DNA of 64,000 nucleotides. Origin: Reticulitermes lucifugus. Lineage: Eukaryota > Arthropoda > Insecta > Blattodea > Rhinotermitidae. This document shows positions 24,287-36,934 of this stretch, one piece after another; the first letter of the stretch is position 1, and each line of letters begins with the position of its first letter. The translations under genes were made by a program, and so were the position numbers. The stretch spans positions 3,467-67,466 of the forward strand of contig JAKCWW010001678.1 of the NCBI GenBank assembly GCA_026260175.1, in the 5' to 3' direction. The notes under the pieces are model-generated. The model had not been told where the DNA came from and did not search any database. It saw only the letters and a program-made list of their open reading frames with translations.

Positions 24287-24500
24287 CGACGTTTCGGTAG
24301 ATTACACTGCCTCTAGCCCCAAAGTTTGAGTACGGTCAGTTAGTGGTCTGGTTTTATAGGCATTGAGTCCGTTAGACTCACGGAATAAGGACTTGAATCG
24401 CCTGCCTAAATAACAGGGCCAATTAGGCCCACATACTACGTTACTGAAGACGGAGGTAGTAAGTACCTCCGAAACGTCGAAAAAAGCCCATTTTCACGTG
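24287..24500. repeat. hammerhead-like family copy, inverted ends
   Basis: The left end holds GCCGACGTTTCGGTAGA (24286-24302) and the right end holds CTCCGAAACGTCGA (24467-24480), giving an inverted pair about 180 bp apart. At 24444-24450 there is CTGAAGA, one extra C, then a perfect 7-bp stem GGAGGTA (24452-24458) with TACCTCC (24464-24470), then GAAACGTC. Stem III would be 2 bp with no loop, as in stem III-poor hammerhead variants. Stem I pairing is not evident, so this copy is probably inactive. Confidence 0.5.
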
Positions 24501-24589
24501 GTGCCAACACCAAAGAACACGATAGAAAACGAACTAATTTCTTATAGCAAACTATTTGCATTATAGAGGTTTTCTCTTCTACATACACG

Positions 24590-24730
24590 TCCAGACCGGC
24601 CCTGGGGCCCACAGAGCCTCCTCTACACTGGGTACCGGGGCTCTTTCCCGCGGGTAAGACCGACGGAGCATGACGTTGACAACCTACCCCTGTTTACCGC
24701 CAACAGCTATATCTCTACTCACACACCGTC
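24590..24730 (+). mobile_element. SINE-A fragment, 5' truncated
   Basis: CAGACCGGCCCTGGGGCCCA, then CAGCCTCC-like sequence, GGGTACCGGGG, CTCTTTCCCGCGGGTAAG and ACGTTGACAACC follow the order of the SINE-A body at 44200-44330. The tRNA head is missing. Confidence 0.75.
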
Positions 24731-25454
24731 CCCCTTGCCAGTCACGGCATCTTACGGAGTGACCTTTACCTTCACCCTTATTTGTATTACAGTTTCTCTT
24801 CGTCCTGATAATTCCACTATCGGTAGTTCGTACAAATTTCACGTATTATTTTCACTCCTCACATGAGGTATTTCATATTCGCATTATAAGGCCTATACAG
24901 TTGTAAAGGCTTCATTAAATCAGCCAATATTGCATGATTCTCTACAGATAACAACAGACACTGACACCGTAATTCACTTAGTCTACTGAGTGCTTTATGA
25001 ATTCCATCAAGAGCTGCCGTCACATCCTCTCATTCTTCATGTAAGGATTCCAAATTAACTCACTTCATGAAGCAGAGTCCGTCTTCAGAAGGTAACAGTC
25101 GTTTAGATGGTAGAGAGGTCCCGCATTTGATTGAGTCCAACGATTAATTACGTTATTCAGAATAGCCCGTTACTGGTCCCTAACCGTGGTGAATTTATTT
25201 CAGTCCACAACCTTACAATCTACTTACTAAAGATCCGTATTAATATTACCCTCCGATTTACGCCTGGATCGTTCAAGTGCTTTCTTTCCTTTAGGCTTTC
25301 CAACTGCAATTCTGTATGTAATTCTCATCCGCATATAATAATGTTGTTTACAGGCCTGCTCTGGTTGAAAGACCTGGATATTGTAAGTTTAGTTAGTTTT
25401 CTAGGTTTACAGGCCTATAACAAAGGTAAATATGTACCCGTGAAAGTGACGAAG
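24731..25454. other. unassigned sequence
   Basis: Nothing recognised. The plus frame 25131-25460 has no family features. Confidence 0.5.
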
Positions 25455-25570
25455 GCATAGGTATAAAGGAGAAGGGAGATCTAGCTCCATTCATTCTTGA
25501 ACTCCACACACTAGATAGGAATAAGTGGTCAGCTCCCGCCCCTGCCCCCACCGCCGTCCCCGACCCCCGG
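25455..25570 (-). mobile_element. SINE-A 3' fragment
   Basis: AGCTCCATTCATTCTT and the following GTGGTCAGC, then GGCCG, match the 46545 copy (same plus-strand orientation, so minus-strand element). It is followed by a very C-rich stretch (25536-25571). Confidence 0.5.
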
Positions 25571-26243
25571 CCGTTTCACTCAAGGAGTAAGAGACTTCAG
25601 CGCCCACTGCTAGCTTGTTGGGACCCAGAGCCAATATGGACGTTTCGGGAGAGTTCTTACCCCTTATGGAAATGGAACCACGATTCCTCGGACGTTTACA
25701 GGCCTATCGCGCAAAATACAGTTTCGCGTTTAAAATAGCTGCAGTGCTTTTGTATCCATCGCACGAGTACTTCTGTGTCATCAATTAAGATCACTGCTCG
25801 CTAGAAGAGTGCTCCGATCATTCCAGTTGCACACAGACTGAGTTTCTAGTCGAAGTTCAAACGGTGGAGATGAACACAGGCGAACAAATGAACTGGAGGT
25901 CCAGGAGTACATACACTAAATCCCGTTCTAAACTTCTAGCACGGTCCCTCGAAATAGAACGCAATGCCTTTTGACACCGCTAAGACAAAATTCGTAGGCT
26001 CGCTTACTGGAACTTCATACGTGCAGTCATCCTGTGTACGTGTCAAGTAGTGGTCACCGTCTGAAGCTCCGTGACAACTACACGCACAGCCGCTGTAACA
26101 TGAACGCGGAGAGCACATAGAGAAAACTGGTTTCAAGCAATTAGTTTCATGTAAAGGGGAACTATGTTTTCGTGAAACTAACGTTTCGATCCCGAATATG
26201 AAATTGGCAAATAGCGTGCATAGGTTTTCAAGTAAGAAATTGT
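25571..26243. other. unassigned sequence
   Basis: Nothing recognised. Confidence 0.5.
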
Positions 26244-26418
26244 AGTTGCTTGAAACTCAGTGTTCAAACTTTGTCCTTTTCATATCAGGAATCAGAGACC
26301 TACTTTCATGCAACTGTAGTTTAAGTTGCTTGAAACTCAGTGTTCAAACTTTGTCCGTTTCATATCAGGAATCAGAGACCCACTCTCATGCAAATGTAGT
26401 TTAAGTTGCTTGAATCCA
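26244..26418. repeat. 80-bp tandem duplication, 2.2 copies
   Basis: AGTTGCTTGAAACTCAGTG starts at 26244 and again at 26324. A partial third copy AGTTGCTTGAA starts at 26404. The two full units differ at only a few positions. Confidence 0.95.
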
Positions 26419-26624
26419 GTTTACATGGTGTGCACCACCTAAGAAACCGCATATTACCACACAGTATGTGTTTCGTATGATTCTCACAATAAAGTGATTA
26501 TATCCCTACACAGCAGTAACTGATCGGTCTTTATAATGGGCAGGCAGTGTGTTCTCTGTGAGGAACAGACTGAATTTTTGCACATAATTTGGACAAAAGT
26601 CAATTTTCAAAGTGTTCAATTTTA

Positions 26625-26742
26625 ACAGAATCAAGATAAAATCCGTCCAAACGCAACTACCTTACATTTATTTACAGAACAACATGTTTCTGTAAATAAA
26701 TGTAAGGTAGTTGTGTTTAGACGGGTTTTATCTTGATTCTGT
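26625..26742. mobile_element. foldback MITE with TA duplication (mariner-like)
   Basis: Left arm 26625-26679 (ACAGAATCAAGATAAAATCC...) and right arm 26688-26742 are reverse complements over 55 bp with three mismatches and an 8-bp loop. TA flanks both ends (26623-26624 and 26743-26744), as after Tc1/mariner-type insertion. The whole element is terminal repeat and has no coding capacity. If transcribed it would make a long, nearly perfect RNA hairpin. Confidence 0.8.
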
Positions 26743-26744
26743 TA

Positions 26745-27649
26745 TAACACAACGGAGTGACATCCTTTAAAAAGGTTCAATTTCACCTTCGTTTGTTCCC
26801 TGCACTGTTTCACTTCCATTACTGACCACGCGCTGTGCAACTATAGCGACCCTCGTTTACACTTGTGTGCTAACAAACACAAGCGACATCTCGATGACGT
26901 AATGATTATACTTAAAATGGCTACTGTTGCTTGAGTCACACACTGTCCGTCTTACCTCGACTGTTCTCGCGTAGTTCAGCCTCTATCAAGCCCCTTCCTT
27001 CTCCTTGTTCACCGAACCTCCAAACTGTATACTGGGATGTTTAAAGGAAATTATAACTTTACACTTGTGTACTTCTGGATTGTTAAAATTGGGATTCTCT
27101 CTCTGAATGCTTATGTAATGAGATCTGTGGTTGTATGAGGTGAAGAAAATGTTAACAGTGGAACACCTGTGTTTGATGTAGCCGGTGTGCATTAATTGGA
27201 TGAGATTAATTGATAATCGAACACACATTCACAGTTCACTATCAAGCTGCATTAGTCACTAATGTATTCACTTTCACTAGCAATACTGAACACTTCTACA
27301 GAACTCCTTTTAAACGCTTTGTGGAAACAAAGAACGTTGCTTCTAGTCCATCGGAAACTCGAATGAAAGTCGTACAACGTTATGACACGTGATAATGTGG
27401 GTTAAATTTCCCTTAATGAATTCAATTCTAGTTTTGTGACTGGAGAGTATGCAACAGTTCTCTAACATGTTTCAGAAGTCCTTCACTCATAACCAACAGT
27501 AGGCACGTTTTATGCCTATTACGTCATTTCCCTTACGTCATTAAATAGTACGCTGGATTATTTGACGTAATAACCGGAGGGAGTTTTTCGTTAATTTAAC
27601 GATGCTGTCAGTTTCTAAATTTATAAAGCTTCGGTGATGTATAAATAAA
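26745..27649. other. unassigned sequence
   Basis: Nothing recognised. Confidence 0.5.
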
Positions 27650-27825
27650 TATTGAGGATTTATGGAAAGATAATGACGGGAGAAAAATGGAAGCACTCGG
27701 AGAAAAATTTGTCCGGTTGCCACTTTGTCCACCACAAATCTCACAAGAAATGAACTGGGGTTGAACCCGGGCTTCCGAGACAAAAGGCCGTCGATTAACC
27801 GCCCAAGTCATGGTATGGCAATTGA
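27650..27825 (-). mobile_element. SINE-C, diverged partial copy
   Basis: Plus-strand reading gives GAAGCACTCGGAGAAAAA, GCCACTTTGTCCACCA, TTGAACCCGGGCTTCCG and GTCGATTAACCGCC, i.e. the minus strand of SINE-C from the body to the tRNA-Glu-like head. The 3' part is lost, and it is the most diverged SINE-C here. Confidence 0.8.
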
Positions 27826-29464
27826 GTTTAAATCAGTATGTGCAGTCACATATATTAACATAATAACTTGTCTTGTTGGCCTTGGAAATCAAAACACAAT
27901 CTTTGCAGTTAATTTAGCAATCGAGGCTTTTAATAAAATAATGATGAAATCCCATTAAATATTTTTATCAACTTAACTACATAATTTTCGTTCTGAGATA
28001 ATTTATTTAAGCATTTTAATGTAAAATGTAATTACAGATAGTCCTAATGTGCAGGGTTCTTAGATCTTGCGGAGGAAAGTTATTGGATTGAAAGGTAAAC
28101 GAGTTCTGTGGCTAATGACTAGGTCTGGGGTTTACACAGAGCCAGTTAGTGCAGTGTTAGTGTTCTGCCGGAACTCAGTGGTAGTATGTTCACTGCAAAT
28201 AAAAGGCGTCTTATTCTAATGAACGCGGATTCAAACACTTCTCTTAATTCAGCACTTTATCATCCATTCTAAATTTTCTTTCGATATTAAATCATCTAGT
28301 AAAATCCAGCAGAAAACAAAACAGTTGAAAAGTTGTTCAGACTCCAGTTTCATACGAAAATGGGTCAGGAAGTAAGTTTACAGTGCCCATAAATCAGGGG
28401 CAAGATTTGAATAGAGGAGACTGACAATGCCAAAAGCAGGTGTATGCCTTGCATCGCATGACCGTGACCACTAGAGCCCTCTGCCGCGTAGTGTACACGT
28501 ACATCAACAACATTTCAAATTTCAACAAGTTCGGCGTCTCGAATAATAGGACTTGTATATTTTTTATCCACCCTCGTACAAAGAAATGTAAAGGCAGGCT
28601 GCATGGCCGAAATGTCTTATTTTCAATTTAACAGAAAATGTCAATAAAATTAAGGCATTTTAGTATTTCGAAGTGGCCAGCTCTTATGAATAAGGTTTTC
28701 AAGTTACGTAAAAGACGGATCATTTCTCGACTGCGCAATGTAATATTAGATTATCAAGCAGGACTCTGCTAAGTGCAGTTACTTCAGTTATAGTATTACG
28801 AAGTCTGATCGCTAGGATACGCCCCTTGTCAAACTCAGACTATACATACTAGTTTCTTAGCAAGTGGCAATTTGAACCGTGACGTCACCAAAGTTGAACA
28901 ACTTCATTCAAGGCACGACGGTTGACAGCAGCCAACTAGCCAGCTAAGTCAGGAGTAAAACGAAAATGTCAGTGGGTTCAACTTACAAATAAAAAGTGAG
29001 GTGGAAGGGGGGAAGTGAGAGAGTGAAAGAGAGGACAGAACAAGAATATGAAGGCAACGGACAATCAATCTTACGTGTCTACCTCACACAACCGCCCACA
29101 GAGAGCAGCACAGTAGCTTGGGACAAGAGTGCTACAAGTACGCATTGTAATTTCCTTTGCCTGACCACTACAGGATTTATGGACGTACCCGTAGCCTGAG
29201 CATTAGCCACACGGCATTACTTATAATGGAACGTCTCCCGCTGTGGGCCTGGAGGTGTAAGAGGCACGTAATCTGCTTGCACTGATAGAACCGGATAATT
29301 GCTAAAAGCAGCATGTCCAGTCTTATAGCCACGCTGATACTTCTGCTGTTAAGTTTATAAATGTAACCCTGAAAGTTACATTTAGAAAGAAATTACGAGC
29401 AGGCCAAATACGAGGAAGGCTTTGTACCACTCAGTTTAGAATGCTTCTATATACGAACCTCAAA
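27826..29464. other. unassigned sequence
   Basis: A weak tRNA-like segment ACTCAGTGGTAGTATG with GGATTCAAAC downstream lies at about 28174-28240. No second copy was seen. Nothing else recognised. Confidence 0.45.
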
Positions 29465-29690
29465 CAGTTCAAACAGTCAAACATGTTTTATATGGATATC
29501 AAACTTGGTTTGTCACCCAAAGTGACAAACACAGAATGAGGTGGCTTGGGAGTAGTCATCTGAGAAAGATATAAGAGGGGCTGCATAACTTGGACTCTTC
29601 ACGAAATTTAACTAGGATGATGGGTGAGACCTGCAGCACGAGTGGATACATGGCGAGGTGCGTACAAAATATTAATCGAAACATCTTATT
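29465..29690 (+). pseudogene. LINE RT C-terminal fragment with internal deletion
   Basis: The plus strand reads VKHVLYGYQTWFVTQSDKHR, then HLRKI, a stop, EGLHNLDSSRNLTRMM, then TSGYMARCV. This fits the insect LINE order 'kpVLLYGcEtWfvt..eehRlr...vLRkifGPkr..vtgewrkLHneELhdLYSSPNIiRmIKsrRmrWaGHvARmG'. The segment between RKI and the LHNL block has been lost, and the Tyr-Ser-Ser-Pro motif is decayed. It is from the same lineage as the minus-strand piece at 15690. No catalytic motif remains. Confidence 0.7.
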
Positions 29691-29849
29691 GAAAGATTTC
29701 AATCTGGAGAGCTATATAAATAGGAGATATTATTAAATGCATTTTAAGGATAACATGAAAGGACATGTTTCCCACCTACATGGAGAATCAGGCAATTTTG
29801 TCGATGGGTAATTGTAAGACCCTCTCAGTAACACAGACTACGTATCGTC

Positions 29850-30030
29850 GAATAGCAGGATGATTTATGATTGATGAGTTGGAGGGAATTGTATGAAAGT
29901 TATCGTCGTCTATTCGTGCTAAAATTCCGGCACTGTCCTGAAGGATTGAGGAATTCCATGAGAAAGTAATTCTGTCAGGATCGACATGACGAGGCCAATA
30001 TTCGAACCGGGCAGCTACCGACTAAATTGC
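29850..30030 (-). mobile_element. possible tRNA-headed SINE remnant
   Basis: The minus strand has TTAGTCGGTAGCTGCCCGG overlapping GGTTCGAAT, an A/B-box-like pair that is closer together than in a tRNA. It is followed by GATCCTGACAGAATTAC and CCTTCAGGACAGTGCCGG. No second copy lies in the window. Confidence 0.3.
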
Positions 30031-32118
30031 AAATAATATACCATTACCCTGCATTAACCCATTTGGTAACAAGCATATATGCCCATTCTCGTTATAAGTT
30101 CACTGAAGAACTGGGGTATAGTGACTTCGCTTCACAATCCGCACGTTGCATGCTGTCTTCCGATATTTCCTGCACCGTAAGTACTTGTAAGCCAGCCGTA
30201 TTTCTTTAATCAAACACGTCTCATCTCTTCAGTACGCTCACACTAAGTATATACAATATTTGTTCCTTAATCGCTGTTTACAATGGTCCCGGCAACATAT
30301 TTCACGTGACAGCGCAGTTTTCACAATCGCAGAGATGCAGCCTGAAGGCTCTTCCTAAAGTCTCTTATCCACATACACGTATTCCAGCTGGTGTAAGGAG
30401 AAACACAACATGAATTCCTCACAGTCAGCGTTACAGGTTGAATTCCATGGAGTAGAGTCTTTCTTCAAAAGAGTGGCCCAACTGTTCAGAAGTTTCGGCC
30501 TTCTTGGAACCTGACGCTTTATTACGGTGCTCACAAGAGGAAGCCACTTGACCTTATTCTGAGCAGGACAAATCCAGCCCATACCCTGACCCTCTGTTTT
30601 TTTAATGATGACATTCCATACAATCCTCCAAATTTACCGATTAGAACTGTTACGCATTGTGTCATGCCAAAGAATCCAAATATGTCCAAGGCTAAGGGAA
30701 TGATTTTCAAACGTGATATTCAATAATCGTACGACATTACTACACCTCCACCAAGGACGAGAACAGAAGTATAACCTCATGTTAGTTGTCCAGAACTGAT
30801 TATTTAAAACGGTTTTTCAAAAACATCCTCCGCATCCGGAAGACATTCCTTAGAGCTATGCACTAAAATGCAACAATCACAATTCTGTTATCAATTTACT
30901 TCCTTTTATACATTCACTGTATGGCCTAACACAATAAAGAGGTAGCATTACATTTTCAGGATTATCATTTTAACACAGTATGCCAGTGCAGTTGCAGTTT
31001 CAAAGTTCCTATTGCTCTCTAATTTATCACATCCAGAATATCGTGTGTGTGTGATACGGACCTATGATTTTGAAATTTTATTACATATCTGTATTGATCT
31101 AAATGTAATTATAAAACCTATAATGAGAGGAAGTAATTTAGACTTAACTTTGTTTTAACTGCAAGAAGACGTGAGTGCCACGAAGTGAGCATACTAGGAC
31201 TAAATCTGGTCTTCTTTTGACTTTCAAGTAATATTTTACGATCTATTAGCCTTGTGTACAAGACTAAAGAACAGAGATAGGAAAACTGATTAATATTCCC
31301 CCCAAAAAAGAAACCGTGCCATGAGGGTTAGTGGCACCTCCAGGAACAAAGAGTTAAGATCAGCGTGTTTCGATTTATCAACAACTGCATAAAACTTTTA
31401 CGGAGAAACAGTGTGAAAGGGTCATTTTTATTTTGGCATTTTAATATATCGTAAATTTTCCATGGGAATTAACAGGCCAGCTACAATAAGTCTTACAATC
31501 ATTTCAAATATTCAGCCGTGTGTTACGGGTAACATGCTGGGGCAGTGTTTGTGCCGTAGTGCATATCGATCGTGGTTAGGGACCAGCCAACAACCCCCTA
31601 ATGCATGCATCAAGAGCTGAGGGAGTGCTCGGACAAAGCTCACGTAATTAACCAAGACTGTCTTATCACGAGCACCCCGGGGGATCGTGGGGGCGGAACA
31701 CCAGCTTTGCTTCCACAGTCTACCACGGTTTGTACCCGAAGACATCTAATAAATATCAGGCACAATTTCTGTTTGGCCTACTTTTCTTATTTTGTAAAGG
31801 AAGACGGACATATCATGTCTGAACGTGTGTACTTTTCCGTTCACGCTAGTAAATTCTGATTCGCTTGGAATACATTCATGGAAGTGGGCAAGAACATTAT
31901 ACCACTAGAGGACACAGGCACCTGTGTACTTTAATTTCCTAACATTAACAGAAGCGACACACGAGCCGTGACAGTAAGACGCCTCAGCGACCCCACTGAC
32001 GTCATGAGATGTCAAAATATATTTTGGGGTCATGGCTATTTTCATGAAGCGCACTCTTCCCGGAGATGTTACTAGTCGCCCAGGTCCTCAAGAGAAATCC
32101 GGTCTTTTGTGGAAAGCA
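30031..32118. other. unassigned sequence
   Basis: The minus frame 30355-30582 may be part of an old dispersed repeat but has no partner here. Nothing else recognised. Confidence 0.45.
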
Positions 32119-32128
32119 AATATCCATT

Positions 32129-32418
32129 TTCTTTGGAGGTGAAGGGCCTGACAGCAAATGCTACGGAACACCGCAGCCTTGAGGCTTATTGTACAACCCT
32201 GTGATGATGATTATAATGATTGGTGGTTTTTTCCTATTTTCCATGTAATGGAGCACCGGTGGAATGAAACTGACAGGGGAAAACCGAAGTGCTCGGAGAA
32301 ACATCTGCCCCAGTGCCACTTTGTCCACCACATATCCCACATGGACTGACCCGACATCGAACCCGGGCCTCCGCGGTGAGAGGCCGGCGACTAACCGCCT
32401 GAGCCATGGCACGGCCTC
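32129..32418 (-). mobile_element. SINE-C, near full length
   Basis: The minus strand starts AGGCCGTGCCATGGCTCAGG, with A box and GGGTTCGATGTCGGGTC B-box region, then the CCATGTGGGAT, AAAGTGGCACTGG and TTCCACCGGTGCTCCATT body, ending at the GTAGCATTTGCTG 3' end. Flanks AATATCCATT (32119-32128) and AATGTCCATT (32419-32428) match at 9 of 10 positions, a target-site duplication. Open frames on both strands here are by-products. Confidence 0.92.
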
Positions 32419-32428
32419 AATGTCCATT

Positions 32429-33064
32429 ACCTTGTTCATAAAACCACGCCACGTTCAGGATCCTCTACAAAATTTCGGAACATGCTGTTCATTTACGGTA
32501 AGGAGCTATGTGCACCAGCCCAACTCACAGACTGGAGGACAACACTTTATCGTGTCTCAACGACTCCTTATTTAATGTTTGCAGCTACGCTTCAAATAGC
32601 CATGAATACACCTCTCGATCTGCAACCTTGAGGACGCGCCATGCCGTGGTGACAACAACCCCACTCAACCTAAAAACATGTTATTTTAAATGTAAAAAAA
32701 CACAATTCCAGATCATAGCGTTGCCTAATCTTTTACGGTCATGGTCACAATGAAACTGTGCACCGAGACACACGAAATTTTGCATAGATAGACAATAATC
32801 ACAGCAATAAAAGATGTACGGAATACTCTACACAAGGTAAAAAGACAAACATTTGGACGACAAATATTTGCAACACTGAACGTAGTAAAAGGAAATCTGA
32901 AAATCACAAATACCATAAAAACGTCCCTTCAATAAGTACCTAAAACTCCAAAGATATTTATTGAAATATTCCCAAAATGGTCGTCGCTTTTCATGGATTG
33001 TTAACTCAGCGTTGGTTGTTAGTTGCGTACCGAATACATACCAAAGCTGCTTTAGAAAGCAGAA
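32429..33064. other. unassigned AT-rich sequence
   Basis: Nothing recognised. Confidence 0.5.
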
Positions 33065-33115
33065 GAGCCAAGACCCCAACTACGCCGCGACGGAAGCCTG
33101 AAATCTCGCAAATCC
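33065..33115 (+). repeat. tail fragment of the CGAAACGTCGG family
   Basis: CGCGACGGAAGCCTGAAATC then TCGCAAA matches CGCGGCGGAAGACTGAAATC then ACGCAAA at 45491-45517, the downstream end of the 45319 foldback. Confidence 0.45.
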
Positions 33116-35168
33116 CAAAATGTTTCGACCTGACAAGATCATCAATCTTCCAGACCTTTGCTTAGACAAAGTGCTGACACCCGTTTATGCACATTCTCCA
33201 CCATTCATTAACATTCCGTTTCTCTTTACATTTTCGATATTTCCACTGAATTATCCATTACTTAATACGTCGACAGCATACCTAGGGTCGTCCTCATTAT
33301 TGCTTACACTGCTTGGGCCCCAAATGTTCTTTATACCATGCATTCAATATCCTCGCCGCTTGTCCCACGTACTTCATTTCAGCCCAGAGAGAGGAGCTCT
33401 CGATATGCGCGAGGTTTTGGAGAATCAGCAGCAGCTGTCTGACACTTTAACAACATAAGCGTAAAAACTGCATTAAAATATGACATTACACCGGAGCATC
33501 TACTGTTGCTCAAGTACTAGAAAACTCCCCCCGTTCTTCATGAAACTAGAAGGTTCATTGCCAAGTTCACAAGAGCCGAGCAATGGGTCACATGAATCCA
33601 GTCTGTTATTTTAATATCCACTTTAATATCATCTAAAATTTAAGAGTATACATTACAAGTATTCTCTTCTTTTAAGATTTTCAGACTCAAATGTTAAACG
33701 CACCTATCATCACCCCTATTCGTGCTACCTACGCTGCCCAATACACTACTTATTTCGTTAAAAACTGCAAAAGCTTATAAATTCATCGAAAATTATGTTG
33801 CTTAAAGATGCTGCATTGAGATCAGGAATTATTTCTGAGTACAGTAGGCCGTTAACTAAAGAACTATTTTCCCCTTATTGTTGATTAATTTAGCAAAAGT
33901 TACGCATCTTTGAAAGACAAGACGATGACTGAACATAGAACTTGGCAGAATGCAGCAGGAAGCGGTCGTGGCTCAACTTAAGGAACTATAGCAGTACTTG
34001 CTTGGAAAGTCAAAAGAAAATTGCCGAATTATCACTCAGAAGAGTCTGTCGCTGGACCTTCCAAATACTGATCATAAATACTGACCTCTCTAATACGACC
34101 CCCGGGAAGGGCTAGCTAAATAGGAATTAGGAAATAGTCTGCGACGCCCTCTTCCAACAGAACACCCCGGAGTCAGGTTAGGGCCTCTGAGACAAAGCAA
34201 AAACTATCTCAGCTTAGCCAGTAACCGATCAAAACTCCAACTGTGTAACTCTAGGATGTCTGTACAGTCACCGGTACAGTCCTGTGCTTGGAAATGGGTT
34301 ATTAAATTGGGAGCTAAGAGTTTTACAGCGTGCTTCATTGAGTGCTTTGAATTCGACAGAGTTTACTAAAGTACTAAATATATATATAACATTTTAATTA
34401 TCTCTCTTCCTATATATATATTATCTCGAAGTTAGGCTAGTCCGCACTCTGACAGCAGCGAGCTAGCTGTTACTGACCTCACTAGACTCGTTCTGACAGG
34501 GTATGAATGTAAATTTCTACACATTTGGCGTCTTTGTTCAAATGGCATGTGGGTGAGGGACACAGTAACCTACATGGTAGGAAAAAAACCTAAAATGTGG
34601 ACCTTTGTGTCACCTCATATGAACTAAGACAGGTCACAACCTATAAATTCAGTTAATACCAGCTGGCGTAAAAGTCTATTAAAAATTAAACACTTTTGGA
34701 AACAATTTTCGAACAGAATAAATCTGTCCTATTTGATATTGCTGGATCGGTCTGCACCATTTATCAATGTGTCCAGAGCATGAGGATTGTGCTCCGGTTA
34801 CTAAGGATTTTTTCGCCCTCGTTGTGTTTTTGTGGCGGCCACCAGAAGCGCTACTGTGCTGGGGTTTCTGAACAGTTATTCTCTACCGTCATCTGTCATC
34901 TACAAAAGGATTTTCTCATGGAGGAAGTTGGTATGCCTGCTGGACACAACTAAAAGGAGAGGCTGAGTCATATGATACTCCATAAGCTATGTGTGGTCAA
35001 GCTGATAGCTTCTTTCTCAGTATGTGAAGATAAATTCAGTACCTAAGATCACTCTGGAATTGCGAGATTGAGGTTTTCATAGCTTTGTTTTTGAAAAGGC
35101 GGATGCTTTGTGTTATGACGCGGTGTCATCGGTTTATTTTTCCCGATGCACCTTCATCTACAATGGTA
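33116..35168. other. unassigned AT-rich sequence
   Basis: Short TA tracts lie at 34377-34387 and 34411-34422. No gene recognised. Frames at 33120-33458 and 34696-34953 show no domain pattern. Confidence 0.5.
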
Positions 35169-35300
35169 AAGAGGTCCCAGAGGAAGGCGTTTTTCTGGGA
35201 CATCACGACCGCTGAAAATAAAGGCACAAGTTCCGTTCGAAACGTCGGGAACCACTGACCCAATGGCACAGCGTCATACCCCAGAAAACCTGAATCCTCA
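35169..35300 (+). repeat. hammerhead-like family copy, decayed
   Basis: GTCCCAGA (35169-35176) pairs perfectly with TCTGGGAC (35193-35200). Downstream come CCGCTGAAAATAAAGG and GTTCGAAACGTCGGGAACC, the CTGAAGA...GAAACGTCGG signature with one core change. AGCGTCATACCCCAGAA follows, as in other copies. Confidence 0.5.
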
Positions 35301-36934
35301 ATATACTATTCTTCATAACCCATGAACGAGCGTAAATTGATTAAAATTCTTTCGAGTCCACGTGAAGAAAAAGATGAATGTGAATATTCCTCGTAGGCCT
35401 ATATGTTCAATCGCTCTTTAAACGGCCAGACTTAAGCACACATACTTGCTTTACTCTCGTAGACATATTTTCACGGCTATCGAATCATAAAACTGAGATA
35501 GGCGGGACATGTAGCACATATGAGTGAGATGTGAAATTCCTACAAAAATGTAGACAAAAAGACTGAAGTGTCACTTACGAGACACACGTAGATACGAGTA
35601 CTGAACTCAAATGGCTCATCACACGGTGCAGTAGGGGGCTCTTGTAAACAAAGTAATGACTTTCAGTTTCTAATAAAAGGCTAGAAGTCTTCGCCTGCTG
35701 TTTTCCATTAGTCTAATATTCTTTCTTCGACGAAAGTTTTAAAGAAGTATTTGTGGGGCACGGAAGGTTCTCATTCAGTTGACGGCACGTGTCACATTTC
35801 AGAAGTCAGTAAACTTCATAGCAGTTTGGGGGTTGGATATAATGTCTTCTCTTATAAAATACTCTTATTTGGTGATCTAATTTAATTTACAAATACTTTA
35901 CATTATTTTAAAAACTAGCTGAAATTATTTCACCCTCTTTAACCCATTACACAAATGACATTTCACCTTTGAATAAAGACCTCAATTGAAATGATTCATA
36001 CTAAAGCCACAGGCAAATATCCATTAATATTAACAATAATATCATACTCAATTCTGCTCTTTTGTAATCATCGCTTTTCAAGTAACTAACTCTTTGTAGT
36101 AGAGTCACTCTTTATTAGCAAACAGTCCCTCAGCTGTTTTAAGAGTTTCCTGGCCTTTTACGGAACCCGAAGCTTCTTTACATTATTCCAACAATTCAGC
36201 AATTAGGAACTACTCAGCGTGTATGATCAGAAAGTGTATCCTTCATATCCATATTCACAGTAATCAACAACCTGTAGCAACATCTTCTAAGTGGTCCCCC
36301 CCCCTTTCTGTTTTCCGAAAAAAATATGTGTTCTGACCTCCGCCATGCATTCCACATTTCTCGCCCTATTCACCTTTCCTGATATCCTTATCCTCATGAT
36401 ATTTTGTCTGTTAAAGACGATAAATTATGTAATATTTTACATCTTCCTCTCATTTCCCTCCCTCTTCAGTCCTAATATTCTTCTAACTGCCCTTTTCTAT
36501 CAGCACTGTTTTCACTCACGAAAATCCAAACTGAAGTTCAACAGATCGCGTGTTCTCAGTGCTCAAAAACGAGTAGCCTGGAGGAATATTTAATTAATTT
36601 TTCATGGTTCATACAGTGATATCATTAGAAAATATGGCTTCAGAGCTTTGTTAGTTTTAAAGCTTTCGTGCCGAACAAACTCACTGAATTGCTGTCGGCC
36701 TGCCGGCTAGGTCAATTGCAGGCTAAAGATCAAGCTTCCGGAGACCTGCTCCCTTTGGTCTCTCCTCACCATCAGAGCGATTGTCGCGGCTGATAGCCCC
36801 AGAAAATTTCGTGGCTTCAGACTTTCTTTCCCTGCCCTACAAAAAGTTTAAATCCTTAACACTTTATTTGCAACGTCGATATTAGCCACAAACTAAGAAA
36901 TGTGTTTATGGAAATTTAAAGAAATGAATGGTGC
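35301..36934. other. unassigned AT-rich sequence
   Basis: Nothing recognised. Confidence 0.5.

Noticed and set aside
26625-26742. microRNA precursor
   Set aside because: TA borders and 55-bp near-perfect arms fit a MITE better; no evidence of processing is available from sequence.
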